Notes: generated by a model not told the origin, from the letters alone. Shown: positions 1 through 10,035, counted from the stretch's first letter. The stretch is 64,000 bases of DNA from Cytobacillus sp. NCCP-133 (GCF_026011715.1 NZ_BRVM01000004.1:23714-87713); one strand, 5' to 3'. Made by a program: numbers and translations.

Positions 1-407
1 TGTCCATCACAGCAGTAATGCTTTTCCCAAACAACTTGCTTAGACACTGGCAAAAATGGGGCAATTTCACTGATGCAATCGGGTTATCCGCATTTGCAAT
101 TCAAGGTGCTGTATACGCAACTGAAATGAGCCATCCTTTAAGTGCAGTTATTGTAGCTGCTGTATTAACAGGAAGCGGCGGCGGAATCATCCGTGATTTG
201 CTTGCCCGCAGAAAGCCGCTCGTTTTGCGGGCAGAAATCTATGCTGTTTGGGCGATCCTTTGCGGTGCAGCAATTGGCCTTGGAATCGCCGTTTCTTCAT
301 TTGAGCTGTATACACTGTTTATCATGATTACCGCGCTAAGGGTCTTATCTTACACATACAAATGGAAGCTCCCGGTTAAAAGCCTGGGAACAAAAGCATC
401 GGTCTAG
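1..407 (+). CDS. Trimeric intracellular cation channel (TRIC) family protein, 5' end missing
   Basis: The reading frame is already open at the left edge, so only the last 134 or so residues are present; an internal ATG at 18 is not taken as the start. What remains is strongly hydrophobic, with about four membrane segments, and carries the GSGGGIIRDLL stretch typical of the bacterial TRIC (YadS/UPF0126) family. Family members are about 200 residues and form trimeric potassium-permeable channels in the cytoplasmic membrane; that role is known for the family and not shown here. The stop codon lies inside a perfect terminator palindrome. It is convergent with the glutaredoxin gene. Confidence 0.85.
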   Translation, partial: SITAVMLFPNNLLRHWQKWGNFTDAIGLSAFAIQGAVYATEMSHPLSAVIVAAVLTGSGGGIIRDLLARRKPLVLRAEIYAVWAILCGAAIGLGIAVSSFELYTLFIMITALRVLSYTYKWKLPVKSLGTKASV

Positions 408-420
408 ACCGATGCTTTTG
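391..420 (+). terminator. Terminator of the TRIC gene, containing its stop codon
   Basis: A perfect 30-bp palindrome with AAAAGCATCGGTC as left arm and its exact complement as right arm. The TAG stop (405-407) lies in the centre. Because it is symmetrical and flanked by A/T runs it could work in both directions, but the only nearby gene end is that of the TRIC gene. Confidence 0.8.
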
Positions 421-440
421 TCTATTAGAAGAAAACATCG

Positions 441-653
441 CTACACGATCGTCAAAGTCGGATTCTGAATTCCAGGCGAATTCCCATAAATTTTGTTCAG
501 GAGCTGCAAAATAAGCCGTCCGCCCTTCCCAAACGAATCACTTGGTTCACCCTGGATTTTACCGCCTGCTTCCTATATATTTTCTTTTGTAAAATTAAAT
601 TCATCCGGAGTGTCTACATAATTGCGTGGGCATGCTTGTGAACAGTTCAATCC
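441..653 (-). pseudogene. Possible decayed coding remnant downstream of the glutaredoxin gene
   Basis: On the minus strand, one frame reads a protein-like sequence of about 70 residues (including PRNYVDTPDEFNFTKENI and SFGKGGRLILQLLNKIYG) interrupted by one TAG codon at 573-575, where a single base change would restore Tyr. It ends at a TAG at 441-443. There is no start codon with a ribosome binding site. I do not recognise the protein. It may be the 3' remnant of a gene lost by deletion, or simply a fortuitous open frame. Confidence 0.35.
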
Positions 654-658
654 CAAAA

Positions 659-892
659 TTATTGGTTAACATTCGCCATGATGCTGTTAGGGTCAAACCC
701 TAATACCCATTTGCCATTAACATGAATCTGCGGCACACCCATCTGGCCAGTTGTTTCAACCAGCTTTTGCGCCTCACTCTGATCATTTTGTACATTTACC
801 TCTTTGTACTCTAACCCTTGCTGATCCAGAAAGTTCTTTACCATTGTACAGTAAGGACATGTGTTAGTCGTATAAACAGTAATATCATTCAT
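659..892 (-). CDS. Glutaredoxin family protein
   Basis: A 77-residue thioredoxin-fold protein with the redox motif CPYC at about residues 12-15, the cis-proline segment GVPQIHVNG and a C-terminal GFDP turn, as in small Grx/NrdH-like proteins that reduce disulfides or mixed thiols in the cytoplasm. Two in-frame ATGs exist; the one at 892 is chosen because GAGAGG lies 9 bases upstream of it, whereas the ATG at 901 abuts that site. It stands alone, with its own consensus promoter and a 16-bp palindrome over the transcription start, so it is probably repressor-controlled. Bacillaceae generally use bacillithiol rather than glutathione, so the physiological partner is open. Confidence 0.88.
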   Translation of the reverse strand: MNDITVYTTNTCPYCTMVKNFLDQQGLEYKEVNVQNDQSEAQKLVETTGQMGVPQIHVNGKWVLGFDPNSIMANVNQ

Positions 893-919
893 GTATACCA
901 TCCTCTCGATTTTTATTTT

Positions 920-962
920 ATACCTATATAGGTATTTTAACTTAGTAAAAAAACAATGTCAA
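920..962 (-). promoter_or_regulatory. Sigma-A promoter with overlapping palindromic operator of the glutaredoxin gene
   Basis: On the minus strand there is TTGACA (962-957), a 17-base spacer and TAAAAT (939-934). Overlapping the last bases of the -10 box and covering the expected start site is the perfect 16-bp palindrome ATACCTATATAGGTAT (920-935). Its ATACC...GGTAT ends resemble operators of the CsoR/CstR repressor family; that assignment is inference. Confidence 0.7.
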
Positions 963-1000
963 CACTGACTGACACTGTCTTTTTACTTTATAAAGTTCCT

Positions 1001-1951
1001 CTAAACTTCTTCATCAAACACTAAATCATTGCTTCTGATGGTCATTAAATCGTGCTTATCATAGCTGTTTTGCATGAGCAGGCGCATGGCCTGTACCCGG
1101 ATTGACTTTTCTATTATATTCCTGATATACCGTCCATTCGAGAAACTATTTGGACTTAAGTTATTCTTTACATAGTATAAGTGTTCTCTCAGCTTCTTTT
1201 CAGACTCATGGCTTAATGTATATTCCCGCTCTTTCAGCATCCGCTTGCCGATTTCCATGAGCTGGTCTATTGAGTAATCCGGAAAATCAACTACCAGCGG
1301 AAAGCGGGAGTGGAGACCTGGATTCAGGGTAAGGAAATAATCCATTTCTCTTGAATATCCTGCCAGAATCAGAATGAATTCGTGCTGGCGGTCTTCCATA
1401 TGTTTCACGAGTGTGTCGATCGCTTCTTTACCGAAGTCCTTTTCCCCTCCCCGGCCAAGCGAATAGGCTTCATCTATGAAAAGGATTCCCCCTATCGACT
1501 TTTTTACAAGGTCTCTTGTCTTTTGGGCTGTATGGCCAATATATTCCCCGACAAGGTCGGCACGCTCCGCTTCAATCAAATGTCCTTTCGATAATACGTT
1601 CATTTTTTGAAAAAGCTTGCCGATTAATCGGGCAACCGTTGTTTTGCCAGTGCCCGGATTCCCTTTAAACATCATATGAAGCGCTTGCTTCCCTGCTTTT
1701 AGCCCGGCTTCTTCACGCTTTTTATTTACATAGATCCAGGCATAAATCTCCTTGATCATTTTTTTCATCTCATCCATTCCTACAAGAGCGCCAAGTTCTT
1801 CTTCAATTTCCTTCAGGGCTGCATGCTCAGGCGGAATGGCCTTTGGAACCACTTTGGATTCTGGAAGTTCTTTTGTGTATGTTTTTCGCTTTTGTGAATT
1901 AAGCACGATGCTGATCTGTCCGTTATTTTTTAAGCGAATCGGCTGTTCCAA
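1001..1951 (-). CDS. spoVK: Stage V sporulation protein K, AAA+ ATPase
   Basis: A 316-residue single-domain AAA+ protein of the CbbX/SpoVK type. The Walker A motif GNPGTGKTT is at about residues 97-105, Walker B is ILFIDEAY, and the sensor/arginine-finger region follows (LNPGLHSRFP). In B. subtilis SpoVK is needed for spore maturation in the mother cell and lies next to hfq and miaA, as here. The start is a TTG at 1951, supported by GAGGTGAT about six bases upstream. No terminator hairpin is obvious at its 3' side, and the next gene is the glutaredoxin. Confidence 0.93.
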   Translation of the reverse strand: MEQPIRLKNNGQISIVLNSQKRKTYTKELPESKVVPKAIPPEHAALKEIEEELGALVGMDEMKKMIKEIYAWIYVNKKREEAGLKAGKQALHMMFKGNPGTGKTTVARLIGKLFQKMNVLSKGHLIEAERADLVGEYIGHTAQKTRDLVKKSIGGILFIDEAYSLGRGGEKDFGKEAIDTLVKHMEDRQHEFILILAGYSREMDYFLTLNPGLHSRFPLVVDFPDYSIDQLMEIGKRMLKEREYTLSHESEKKLREHLYYVKNNLSPNSFSNGRYIRNIIEKSIRVQAMRLLMQNSYDKHDLMTIRSNDLVFDEEV

Positions 1952-2293
1952 AAGCTATCACCTCACATTCTTAGCACAGTATACGCATAGAAGTAATCGT
2001 TGTGACAAAAGCCTATATGATACCGCTTGAACACAGTTTAAAGGCTAATCAACGACAAATTTCCGCTCTTTACAGCAGCAGATGATAAAAAAGTGTCGCT
2101 TCATGCGGTTTCCCGAGAAATAAAGTGAAATATCCGTTAGGAAGGCCTAGAAAGGGTTAGTTGTTCATGCGGAAAAAAGGAAAATGAAGCCGCCCTTTCA
2201 AAAGCAGAATCTTTCCCATATCTATATGTATTCAAGCTATCATGATTTCATTAAAGATTTTTGCCTTTCGTTGTGCTTAGTTGTGCTTATTAG
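1952..2293. other. Intergenic region between hfq and spoVK
   Basis: No supported gene. It must hold the spoVK promoter; in B. subtilis that is a sigma-E type, but I could not place -35/-10 boxes with confidence here. A short direct duplication (TTGTGCTTA) occurs near 2270-2288. Short open frames have no ribosome binding site. Confidence 0.5.
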
Positions 2294-2326
2294 AAAATAA
2301 AAATAACCCGCTCAATCGGAGCGGGC
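2294..2326 (-). terminator. Terminator of the miaA-hfq unit
   Basis: A CCCGCTC/GAGCGGG stem with a four-base loop. On the minus strand it is followed by a T-rich tail (TTATTTTTATTTTC). It lies about 20 bases after the hfq stop. Confidence 0.85.
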
Positions 2327-2347
2327 TTCCTTTATTAGAACTTTTAT

Positions 2348-2581
2348 TTATTGCTGGCTATCCAAATCCAGCTGAATATTTCGGGAAGGTACGAAGGTAG
2401 AAATGGCATGCTTATAAACAAGCTGCTGCTTGCCTTCAGATTCAAAAAGAACAGTAAAATTATCAAAGCCTTTAATACAGCCTCTAATTTGGAATCCATT
2501 TAACAAGAAAACAGTACAATTTGTGTTGTCTTTGCGTAGCTGGTTAAGAACCTGATCCTGAATATTGATTGCTGATTTCAT
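2348..2581 (-). CDS. hfq: RNA chaperone Hfq
   Basis: A 77-residue Sm-like protein with Sm1 ([22 protein letters not shown]) and Sm2 ([14 protein letters not shown], the YKHA-type motif) in order. Hfq forms a hexameric ring that binds U-rich and A-rich RNA; its effects in Bacillus are mild compared with enterobacteria. It lies 27 bases downstream of miaA in the conserved miaA-hfq pair and ends at a strong terminator. The length is typical for Firmicutes, without the long C-terminal tail found in E. coli. Confidence 0.95.
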   Translation of the reverse strand: MKSAINIQDQVLNQLRKDNTNCTVFLLNGFQIRGCIKGFDNFTVLFESEGKQQLVYKHAISTFVPSRNIQLDLDSQQ

Positions 2582-2608
2582 AATAATCCTCCTCTTTTAT
2601 CTCTATCA

Positions 2609-3571
2609 TTATGTATTCGATTTTATTTTCAGCTTTCCTTCAATATGAGCAGAAATTTCCGCGAATTTTTTTTCAAACTCATTCGGGTCGGCTGTATTGG
2701 ACATATCAAACCATTCCACATTCATCTTATTTCGAAACCAGGTTAGCTGCCTTTTTGCAAATCTTCTTGAATTTTGCTTCAGATTTCCTATAGCGTCTTC
2801 AAGAGATACACGCCCATTGAAGTATTCATAAAGCTCTTTATACCCAATGGCCTGGATGGATTGGCAATCCTTTAACTCCTGATCAAATAAGGATTTCACT
2901 TCTTCTATAAGCCCTTCTTCCATCATGATATCAACACGAAGATTTATACGTTCATATAATTTCTCCCGGTCCATTGCCAAACCAATCAATGCTGTATCAT
3001 AAAGAAGCTCAGGACTCTGATTTTTCTGGTATTCGGACATCGTTTTGCCTGTGCAATGGTAAATTTCCAGTGCACGGATGACTCGGCGGACATTGTGTGG
3101 ATGGATATTTTCAGCGCTAGCCGGATCAATGTCCGTTAGTTCTTTATATAGCGCCCCATTGCCTTCCTGTTCTGCGCGTCTTTCCAGTATATTTCTGAAC
3201 TCTTCATCTGATGGAGTCTCTGAAAACTGGTAATCGTAAATGACGGACTGGATATACAATCCTGTGCCCCCTACAATCATCGGAAGCTTGCCTTTTGATG
3301 TGATTTCAGAGACTTTGCTGCGGACCATCTCCTGAAATTCGGCAACCGAAAAAGGATCTTCCGGATTTCTGATATCAATCAGATGATGCGGAATGTTTTC
3401 CATTTCTTCTTTTTTTATCTTTGCGGTCCCGATGTCCATACACTTATAAATCTGCATGGAATCACCGCTGATAATTTCAGCATTATACTTTTTGGCAAGA
3501 AGAATGCTTAATTTCGTTTTCCCGACTGCTGTAGGGCCAATCAGCACTACAACCTTTTCTTTTTCACTCAT
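2609..3571 (-). CDS. miaA: tRNA dimethylallyltransferase
   Basis: A 320-residue enzyme that transfers a dimethylallyl group to N6 of A37 in tRNAs reading UNN codons, giving i6A. The P-loop GPTAVGKTK is at residues 12-20, followed by the family motifs SGDSMQIY and MDIGTAK, GGTGLY and a central HPHNVRRVIRALE segment. Its product is the substrate of MiaB, encoded about 11 kb away on the same strand. It forms a two-gene unit with hfq. Confidence 0.96.
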   Translation of the reverse strand: MSEKEKVVVLIGPTAVGKTKLSILLAKKYNAEIISGDSMQIYKCMDIGTAKIKKEEMENIPHHLIDIRNPEDPFSVAEFQEMVRSKVSEITSKGKLPMIVGGTGLYIQSVIYDYQFSETPSDEEFRNILERRAEQEGNGALYKELTDIDPASAENIHPHNVRRVIRALEIYHCTGKTMSEYQKNQSPELLYDTALIGLAMDREKLYERINLRVDIMMEEGLIEEVKSLFDQELKDCQSIQAIGYKELYEYFNGRVSLEDAIGNLKQNSRRFAKRQLTWFRNKMNVEWFDMSNTADPNEFEKKFAEISAHIEGKLKIKSNT

Positions 3572-3889
3572 CTGTTCACTGCCTTTACTGCCGTTCTATT
3601 TATCCCGCATGAAACGGGCAGCAGCTTCCCATGTGGAAGCTTCACTTTATAATCCTACCATAAAGCAGTAAAATGTTTCAGGTCTTATCTTCCCATCTTC
3701 ATAAAACAGAACATTTAAGCAGTATAAACAGATTTCTCCCTTCCTATTCGACAAGTTCCCTAAAATTTTCATAAAGTATTACATTTTTTTAACGATTTGA
3801 TAACAACTTAAGCTTGGCCCCCATATTCATGTTAATTTATTAGAAGGTTATATTGTGACAATATAAATGAGAATTGGGTGAATAATTTT
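3572..3889. other. Divergent intergenic region between miaA and mreBH
   Basis: It contains the promoters of both genes. A perfect inverted repeat TATATTGT-G-ACAATATA (3849-3865) sits 24 bases before the mreBH start and could be an operator or a leader hairpin. Upstream of mreBH a CCCCC tract at 3818-3822 recalls the -35 of sigma-I promoters, known for B. subtilis mreBH, but I see no convincing CGAA-type -10, so this remains a guess. Confidence 0.45.
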
Positions 3890-4897
3890 ATGATAAATAC
3901 TTCTGAAATTGGAATTGATTTAGGGACTGCTAATATCCTTGTATACAGCAAAACAAAAGGCATTATTTTAAATGAACCATCTGTCGTAGCAATTGATACA
4001 GATACGAAAAAAGTGTTAGCTGTCGGTAAAGAAGCGAAAGAAATGATCGGAAAGACACCAGGCCGCATCGTTGCCATTCGTCCTCTTAAAGACGGCGTTA
4101 TTGCCGATTATGATACAACGACGGAAATGCTGCGCCAAGTAATGAGAAAAGCTTCAAAAAAAGTCGGATTCGCAATTAGAAAGCCAAATGTCGTAGTTTG
4201 TACACCATCAGGTTCTACAAGCGTTGAAAGAAGAGCCATCCATGATGCGGTACGTAATGCGGGTGCGAAAAAAGTTCATTTAATTGAAGAACCTGTTGCA
4301 GCTGCAATCGGTGCTGGCATGCCTGTTGACGAACCAGTAGCAAACGTTGTTGTCGATATAGGCGGCGGTTCAACTGAAGTAGCCATCATCTCATTCGGCG
4401 GTGTTGTTGCATGCCACTCCATTCGGGTTGGCGGCGACAGATTGGATGATGACATCATTCAGCATGTCCGCAAAGAATACAATGTTCTGATCGGGGAAAG
4501 AACAGCAGAACACATCAAAATGGAAATCGGGTATGCATTAATCGACCATGAAGAATTGACGATGGAAGTACGCGGCCGTGACTTAGTAACTGGCCTTCCA
4601 AAGACTATAACATTGTCATCCTATGAAATTCGTGATGCAATCAAGGAATCGCTTCTTCACATCCTTGAAGCGATTCGTGCTACCTTAGAAGACAGCCCTG
4701 CTGAACTAAGCGGTGACATCGTCGACCGCGGGGTGATCCTTTCAGGCGGCGGCGCCCTATTAAATGGCATGCAGGACTGGCTGTCACAAGAGATCGTTGT
4801 ACCAGTACATCTTGCGCCAAGCCCGCTTGAATCCGTAGCAATCGGTACAGGAAAAGCATTGAAATTTATTGATAAGCTGCACACTGCTGTGAGATAA
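3890..4897 (+). CDS. mreBH: MreB-like actin homologue, most like MreBH
   Basis: A 335-residue actin-fold ATPase that forms membrane-associated filaments guiding lateral wall synthesis; in B. subtilis MreBH also directs the hydrolase LytE. Phosphate-binding loops are visible: DLGTANIL near the N-terminus, [12 protein letters not shown] in the middle and [11 protein letters not shown] near the C-terminus. The ATG at 3890 is chosen over the GTG at 3878 because GGGTG lies nine bases before it and the protein then begins [15 protein letters not shown], matching the family. It is a single plus-strand gene among minus-strand neighbours, with its own terminator. Mbl is the alternative, but the N-terminus fits MreBH better. 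Confidence 0.88.
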   Translation: MINTSEIGIDLGTANILVYSKTKGIILNEPSVVAIDTDTKKVLAVGKEAKEMIGKTPGRIVAIRPLKDGVIADYDTTTEMLRQVMRKASKKVGFAIRKPNVVVCTPSGSTSVERRAIHDAVRNAGAKKVHLIEEPVAAAIGAGMPVDEPVANVVVDIGGGSTEVAIISFGGVVACHSIRVGGDRLDDDIIQHVRKEYNVLIGERTAEHIKMEIGYALIDHEELTMEVRGRDLVTGLPKTITLSSYEIRDAIKESLLHILEAIRATLEDSPAELSGDIVDRGVILSGGGALLNGMQDWLSQEIVVPVHLAPSPLESVAIGTGKALKFIDKLHTAVR

Positions 4898-4908
4898 GAT
4901 GATCGAAT

Positions 4909-4943
4909 AAAAGCATCCATTTTTCGGAATGGATGTTTTTTTC
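4909..4943 (+). terminator. Terminator of mreBH
   Basis: A CATCCATT/AATGGATG stem with a short loop followed by an unbroken run of T. It starts about a dozen bases after the stop codon. Confidence 0.88.
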
Positions 4944-5039
4944 ATTTATTTGAGTAGAGTCGCTGGTACTTCACTGTTGAATTAAATTAATCCTTATCTT
5001 TCCGATTAAATGATTTTCCGCCCTCTCGCTGCCGCTTAG

Positions 5040-5210
5040 GGATGAGGTTCCCTCTGGTTAACATCCGTTTGCCTCTGACTCTCCCTCATTTCGTCGTGAA
5101 TCGCTCGGATTATCTTCCCTTTGCACCCGCCTCTTCCTATTTCGTCGTTAATTCCCCTTATCTACTACCTTTATCCTCTACTCACCCGTTTTCGTCACTA
5201 ATTTCAGAAA
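5040..5210. repeat. Degenerate tandem-like repeat with about 50-bp period
   Basis: The core TTTCGTC(G/A)(T/C)(G/T)AAT occurs at 5089, 5140 and 5190, spaced 51 and 50 bases, and a more diverged version may lie near 5048. Sequences between the cores are pyrimidine-rich on the plus strand and only loosely alike. A short open frame runs through it but has no ribosome binding site. It fills most of the gap between mreBH and mutL (4898-5319). Confidence 0.55.
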
Positions 5211-5273
5211 CCAATCAACTTCTCGCTGATTAGTTTACATAATAATATTATTGTCTATATAATAACAAACACA

Positions 5274-5307
5274 ATAAAAACGCCAAACCCCTTCAAGGTT
5301 TAGCGTT
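5274..5307 (-). terminator. Terminator of mutS-mutL
   Basis: On the minus strand ACGCTAAACC pairs with GGTTTGGCGT (one G-U pair), followed by TTTTTATT. It lies directly after the mutL stop. Confidence 0.85.
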
Positions 5308-5319
5308 TCTTCCTCTTTC

Positions 5320-7275
5320 CTACATAACCCTCTTAAACATTTTCTCCATTTCATAAGTGGAATAATGAATAATAATTGGCCGACCATGCGGGCATGTGAA
5401 CGGATCCGATGACCTCCGCAATTCATCGAGCAGCGCCTGGATTTCATCATTGCGCAGATGATGGTTCGCTTTGATGGAAGCTTTGCAGCTCATCATGATA
5501 GCCGCTTCTTCGCGCAGCTTTTTAATATCGACTCGCTTCATTGCTAAAAGCTGCTCAATCATGTCCTCAATGATTTCCTGCTCCTCGCCTTTTGGCAGCC
5601 ATTGGGGATGGGAGCGGACAATGAAGCTGTTGTGGCCAAAGGCTTCAAGAAAAACCCCTACTTTTTCAAGTTCATCTTTATATTCGTTGATTTTAATATA
5701 ATCATCTGTTGAGTATTCAAACGTCATCGGCAGAAGCATCTCCTGCAATTCGCTTTCAACCTGGCCAACTTTTTCCCTAAAATACTCATATTTAATTCGT
5801 TCCTGGGCAGCATGCTGATCGATGATATATAATCCTCTATCATTTTGGGCAAAAATATACGTCCCATGCATTTGACCAATTGGATAAAGCGGCGGAACCC
5901 TAGATGGTCCCTGCTGTTCTTCACGCTCGGCATAAAGCATGTCAAGGCCTGCAGCTCTTGGCTCTTCTTTCTCAAACAAATGCTGATCCTCATTCGGACG
6001 CTCTTCAGCTTGAGAAACAAATTCCTCCGTCGTAGTTCCCTGAACCGAAACAGGATCTCGAACAGCCGGTTCAGCAGAAAAATGGCTTTGCTGGGCTGAA
6101 GCTGGTAATCCTGGTTCAAAAGAATAACTCAATGGTGCGTTATTCTGAACATCTTCCTCCCGTGTTTCGCGTACATAGGAAGGTACGGCTGGTTTCAGCT
6201 TTTCCCTCTCCTGCAGATGATCCAGGTCGAGAGCAGTCTGCTCAGACTTCGGCTTCATGCTTTTCGGCTGTGTTAAACCGGCTGGAATTAACTCTTCCTT
6301 TTTAAACGCCGCCTTTAAAGCGCCTGAAACCAGCTCATTCAACTCATGCTCCTTGCTCAGGCGCACTTCCATTTTAGATGGGTGGACATTAACGTCAACA
6401 AGCAGCGGGTCCATTTTAATATTCAATAGAACGATTGGATAGCGGCCAATCGGCAAAAGTGTATGATACCCTTCCTGAATGGCCTTTGCCAGAGAATAAT
6501 TCTTGATAAAGCGGCCATTGATCATGGTTGAAATATAGTTGCGTGAAGCCCTCGTAATCTCAGGCAACGCTGCATACCCGCTAATGTTAAAATCAAGCGA
6601 GTTTGCTTCAAACGGTACCATCTTTTTTACGATATTCAGTCCATAAATCGCTGCAAGCACTTGCCGGACATCACCGTTTCCATTCGTTTGCAGGAGCTTG
6701 CGGTCATTATGAATCAGGCGGATGGCTACCTCCGGATGGGCAAGCGCCAAGCGGTTGACTACATCCGTAATATTGCCGAGCTCTGTATGGATCGTCTTCA
6801 TATATTTCAGGCGGGCAGGCGTGTTGAAAAATAAATCTGTTACGGTCAAATCGGTCCCTTTTCTGCCGGGCGCCTTTTCTACCACTTCCGTTTTTCCGCC
6901 TTCAATGACAAGTCTAGTGCCGGCTTCCCCTGTTGATGTTTTCATCTCAATTCTGGAAACGGATGCGATACTCGGCAATGCCTCACCGCGGAATCCGAGC
7001 GTGCGTATGCGGAAAAGGTCATTTTCGTCTTTTATCTTACTGGTGGCATGGCGATGAAAAGCGTTGAGGACATCGTCTTCTTCGATTCCGTCGCCGTTGT
7101 CGATGATGCGGATCTTTGCCAGTCCCGCCTCTTCCACTTCTATTTCAATAATCGTGCTTCCGGCATCAATCGAGTTTTCCATTAATTCCTTTACAACCGA
7201 TGCAGGCCGCTCAACCACCTCACCTGCAGCTATTTTATTCGAAAGTGAATCATCGAGCTGAATGATTTTCCCCAT
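5320..7275 (-). CDS. mutL: DNA mismatch repair protein MutL
   Basis: A 651-residue GHKL ATPase and latent endonuclease. The N-terminal ATPase motifs are [14 protein letters not shown] and [15 protein letters not shown] long, variable acidic linker (about residues 330-470) follows. The C-terminal dimerisation/nuclease domain has [22 protein letters not shown] and CPHGRP, the metal-binding set of strand-nicking MutL proteins, plus a QEMLLPMTF segment fitting the beta-clamp-binding site. So strand discrimination here should be MutH-independent. It lies 16 bases after mutS and is co-transcribed with it. Confidence 0.97.
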   Translation of the reverse strand: MGKIIQLDDSLSNKIAAGEVVERPASVVKELMENSIDAGSTIIEIEVEEAGLAKIRIIDNGDGIEEDDVLNAFHRHATSKIKDENDLFRIRTLGFRGEALPSIASVSRIEMKTSTGEAGTRLVIEGGKTEVVEKAPGRKGTDLTVTDLFFNTPARLKYMKTIHTELGNITDVVNRLALAHPEVAIRLIHNDRKLLQTNGNGDVRQVLAAIYGLNIVKKMVPFEANSLDFNISGYAALPEITRASRNYISTMINGRFIKNYSLAKAIQEGYHTLLPIGRYPIVLLNIKMDPLLVDVNVHPSKMEVRLSKEHELNELVSGALKAAFKKEELIPAGLTQPKSMKPKSEQTALDLDHLQEREKLKPAVPSYVRETREEDVQNNAPLSYSFEPGLPASAQQSHFSAEPAVRDPVSVQGTTTEEFVSQAEERPNEDQHLFEKEEPRAAGLDMLYAEREEQQGPSRVPPLYPIGQMHGTYIFAQNDRGLYIIDQHAAQERIKYEYFREKVGQVESELQEMLLPMTFEYSTDDYIKINEYKDELEKVGVFLEAFGHNSFIVRSHPQWLPKGEEQEIIEDMIEQLLAMKRVDIKKLREEAAIMMSCKASIKANHHLRNDEIQALLDELRRSSDPFTCPHGRPIIIHYSTYEMEKMFKRVM

Positions 7276-7291
7276 CTCGTCACCCCCTGCT

Positions 7292-9910
7292 TTAATTCTT
7301 TAATTTTTTATGCAGCTCATAGAGCGTATTCAATGCCTGCATTGGCGTCATATCAAGGATATCAAGCCCTTTTACTTTATCAATGATCTTCTTTTCCTTA
7401 GAGCTCATCGAGGCTTTCTTAACCTCTTCACCCGGCTCTTCAAAAAAGGATAGCTGAGCAGCAGAATCTGCTGCTTTCTGAGCTGCATGAGCAGGTGTTT
7501 CCTGCTGCGGAACATTGTCTGAAACAGAATCTTTAGACTCCAGCCCTATTAAAATTTCATTTGCTCTTATAATCAGCTCATTCGGAAGTTCTGCAAGCTG
7601 GGCCACATGAATCCCATAACTCTTGTCAGCTGCTCCTTCTTTAATTTTATGAAGAAATACGACCCTGCCATTTTGCTCAACCGCGCTGACATGGACGTTT
7701 TTCAATTTTGGCAGCTCTTCTTCCAGCACGGTCAATTCATGATAGTGTGTTGAAAATAAAGTCTTCGCACCAATCCGGTTATGGATGTACTCAATAATGG
7801 CCTGTGCCAGCGCCATGCCATCATAAGTTGATGTACCACGGCCGATCTCATCAAAAAGAATCAAGCTATTTTGAGTAGCATTCACAATTGCATTTCGGGC
7901 CTCAAGCATCTCAACCATGAACGTACTTTGGCCGGATATAAGATCATCTGCAGCCCCGATACGGGTAAATACTTGATCAAAAATCGGCAGGACTGCTTCA
8001 GAGGCAGGCACATAACAGCCGATTTGCGCTAAAATCGCTGTCAATGCAATTTGGCGCATATACGTACTTTTACCGGACATATTTGGCCCCGTAATCAGGA
8101 GCATTTCACGGTCGGCATCCATGTAGCAGTCATTCGGCACATATTCCTGTGCATTCATAACTTTCTCGACTACAGGATGGCGGCCGTCTTTCATATACAC
8201 TCGCCTTTCATCTGAAAAAACAGGCTTTATATAATGCCTTTGCTCACTGACAGCGGCAAAGCACTGAAGTACATCCAATTCGCTCACGGTTTTAGCGAGC
8301 TTTTGCAATCTCGGAATATATTCTTTTACATACTCTCGGACATTGGTAAAAAGATCATACTCAAGCTCGACACATTTTTCCTGTGCTTCAAGGATTAAGG
8401 CTTCTTTATCCTTCAGCTCAGGTGTGATAAATCTTTCCGCATTTGTCAGCGTTTGTTTTCGTTCATACTGCCCTTCTTTTAAAAGGTGCAAGTTGGCGCG
8501 TGTTACTTCGATATAATAGCCAAACACGCGGTTATAGCCGATTTTCAAGGATTTGATGCCTGTTTTTTCCCGCTCCTGTTTCTCAAGCTGGGCAATCCAG
8601 GTTTTTCCGTTTCGGCTGGCGTCTCGGAATTTATCCAACTCCGCGTGATAGCCGTCCTTAATAATATTGCCATCTTTCAATGAAAGCGGCGGGTTTTCCA
8701 TAATGGCATTTTCAAGAGTATCCGTGACTTCTTCACAGGCATCAAGCCTCTCCGCAAGTTTCACAGCTTCTTCATTTGGAAGAACTCTGACCATTTCTTT
8801 TAAAATCGGTATCTGCTGCAGGGATCTCTTAAGCTGCACCAAATCACGTGCATTCACATTACCAAACGCCACTCTTCCCGCAAGGCGCTCCAAATCGTAG
8901 ACTTCTTTCAGCTTCTCGCGAATCTCTTCGCGTTCAAAGTAATAGCCGATTAATGTTTCTACAAGGGAATGACGGCGCTCGATTTCATTTGCATCAATGA
9001 GCGGCCTGTCAATCCATTGCTTTAAAAGCCGTCCCCCCATGGCCGTCTTTGTTTCATCCAGAAGCCAAAGGAGTGAACCTTTCTTGCCTTTGCTGCGAAT
9101 GGTTTCTGTAAGCTCAAGGTTCTTTTTCGAAAAGTAATCAATCTTCATATATTGGTTAATTTGATAGGTTGCTACTTTTTGAAGATGATCAAGGCTTCTT
9201 TTCTGAGTCCGATACAGATAGTTAATTAATCGGGCAGAGGTAATTCTATGCTTATCCTGATTTAATTCAGTGAGAAGTTCTTTGAAAGAATCCCGTATCT
9301 CGCAATCATCCTCAATTGAAATAGCCATGACGGTACGCTCTTTCATTATACGCTGCCAGTCACCGCTGAAATCCGAGGGAAGGACCACTTCCTTTGCCCC
9401 TGACAAGGAAAGCTCATTCAAGGCTTCATCAAAACTGCCGCTCAGCATCGTTACCTTTGTTTCACCTGTCGACAAATCATTGGTGGCAAAACCAAATGTT
9501 TCATCTTCAAAAACAGAAATCGAGGCAATATAGTTATTTTCTTTTTCCTGAAGGCCCTTGCCTTCCATCATCGTTCCAGGCGTGATGAGCTGTACCACTT
9601 CCCGCTTTACGACGCCTTTTGCCTGTTTGGGGTCCTCTGTCTGCTCACAGATGGCCACTTTAAAGCCTTTTTCAATTAATTGTTCAATATAGACCGGGGC
9701 TGAATGATACGGCACACCGCACATAGGAATTCGTTCTTCCGTGCCGCCTTCCCGGCTGGTTAAAGTAATCTCAAGCTCCTGTGATGCCTTAAGCGCATCA
9801 TCAAAAAACATTTCATAAAAATCGCCAAGGCGAAAAAATAAAAAGGCATCCTGATATTCTGCCTTTACCCGTAAATATTGCTGTATCATAGGCGTGTATG
9901 CTGCTGCCAT
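7292..9910 (-). CDS. mutS: DNA mismatch recognition protein MutS
   Basis: An 872-residue mismatch sensor. The N-terminal mismatch-binding domain has the Phe-x-Glu signature ([10 protein letters not shown]), then core and clamp domains, then the C-terminal ABC-type ATPase with P-loop GPNMSGKST and [23 protein letters not shown] motif near the C-terminus matches the beta-clamp-binding site described for B. subtilis MutS. An in-frame TTG at 9925 would extend the protein, but GGAGG lies between it and the ATG at 9910, so the ATG is taken as the start ([12 protein letters not shown]). Confidence 0.97.
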   Translation of the reverse strand: MAAAYTPMIQQYLRVKAEYQDAFLFFRLGDFYEMFFDDALKASQELEITLTSREGGTEERIPMCGVPYHSAPVYIEQLIEKGFKVAICEQTEDPKQAKGVVKREVVQLITPGTMMEGKGLQEKENNYIASISVFEDETFGFATNDLSTGETKVTMLSGSFDEALNELSLSGAKEVVLPSDFSGDWQRIMKERTVMAISIEDDCEIRDSFKELLTELNQDKHRITSARLINYLYRTQKRSLDHLQKVATYQINQYMKIDYFSKKNLELTETIRSKGKKGSLLWLLDETKTAMGGRLLKQWIDRPLIDANEIERRHSLVETLIGYYFEREEIREKLKEVYDLERLAGRVAFGNVNARDLVQLKRSLQQIPILKEMVRVLPNEEAVKLAERLDACEEVTDTLENAIMENPPLSLKDGNIIKDGYHAELDKFRDASRNGKTWIAQLEKQEREKTGIKSLKIGYNRVFGYYIEVTRANLHLLKEGQYERKQTLTNAERFITPELKDKEALILEAQEKCVELEYDLFTNVREYVKEYIPRLQKLAKTVSELDVLQCFAAVSEQRHYIKPVFSDERRVYMKDGRHPVVEKVMNAQEYVPNDCYMDADREMLLITGPNMSGKSTYMRQIALTAILAQIGCYVPASEAVLPIFDQVFTRIGAADDLISGQSTFMVEMLEARNAIVNATQNSLILFDEIGRGTSTYDGMALAQAIIEYIHNRIGAKTLFSTHYHELTVLEEELPKLKNVHVSAVEQNGRVVFLHKIKEGAADKSYGIHVAQLAELPNELIIRANEILIGLESKDSVSDNVPQQETPAHAAQKAADSAAQLSFFEEPGEEVKKASMSSKEKKIIDKVKGLDILDMTPMQALNTLYELHKKLKN

Positions 9911-10035
9911 AACTTCCTCCAACAATCCATAATCTATTATTTTCTAAGCCTGTCATCAAAGATTGCCCTTGAAAACGTCCCTTCTATTATAGCATAGATT
10001 ATTTCATAGCTCAGACGTGCAAATTTTGGGGTAAA

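Noticed and set aside
5089-5203. CRISPR array beside mutL
   Set aside because: Only three short, degenerate cores; repeats are not 24-37 bases of conserved sequence and no cas genes are present.
5042-5233. Plus-strand open frame of 63 codons after mreBH
   Set aside because: No ribosome binding site, low-complexity translation, and it runs through the degenerate 50-bp repeat.
9911-9925. TTG start giving a five-residue longer MutS
   Set aside because: The ribosome binding site lies inside the extension, and the ATG at 9910 matches the family N-terminus.
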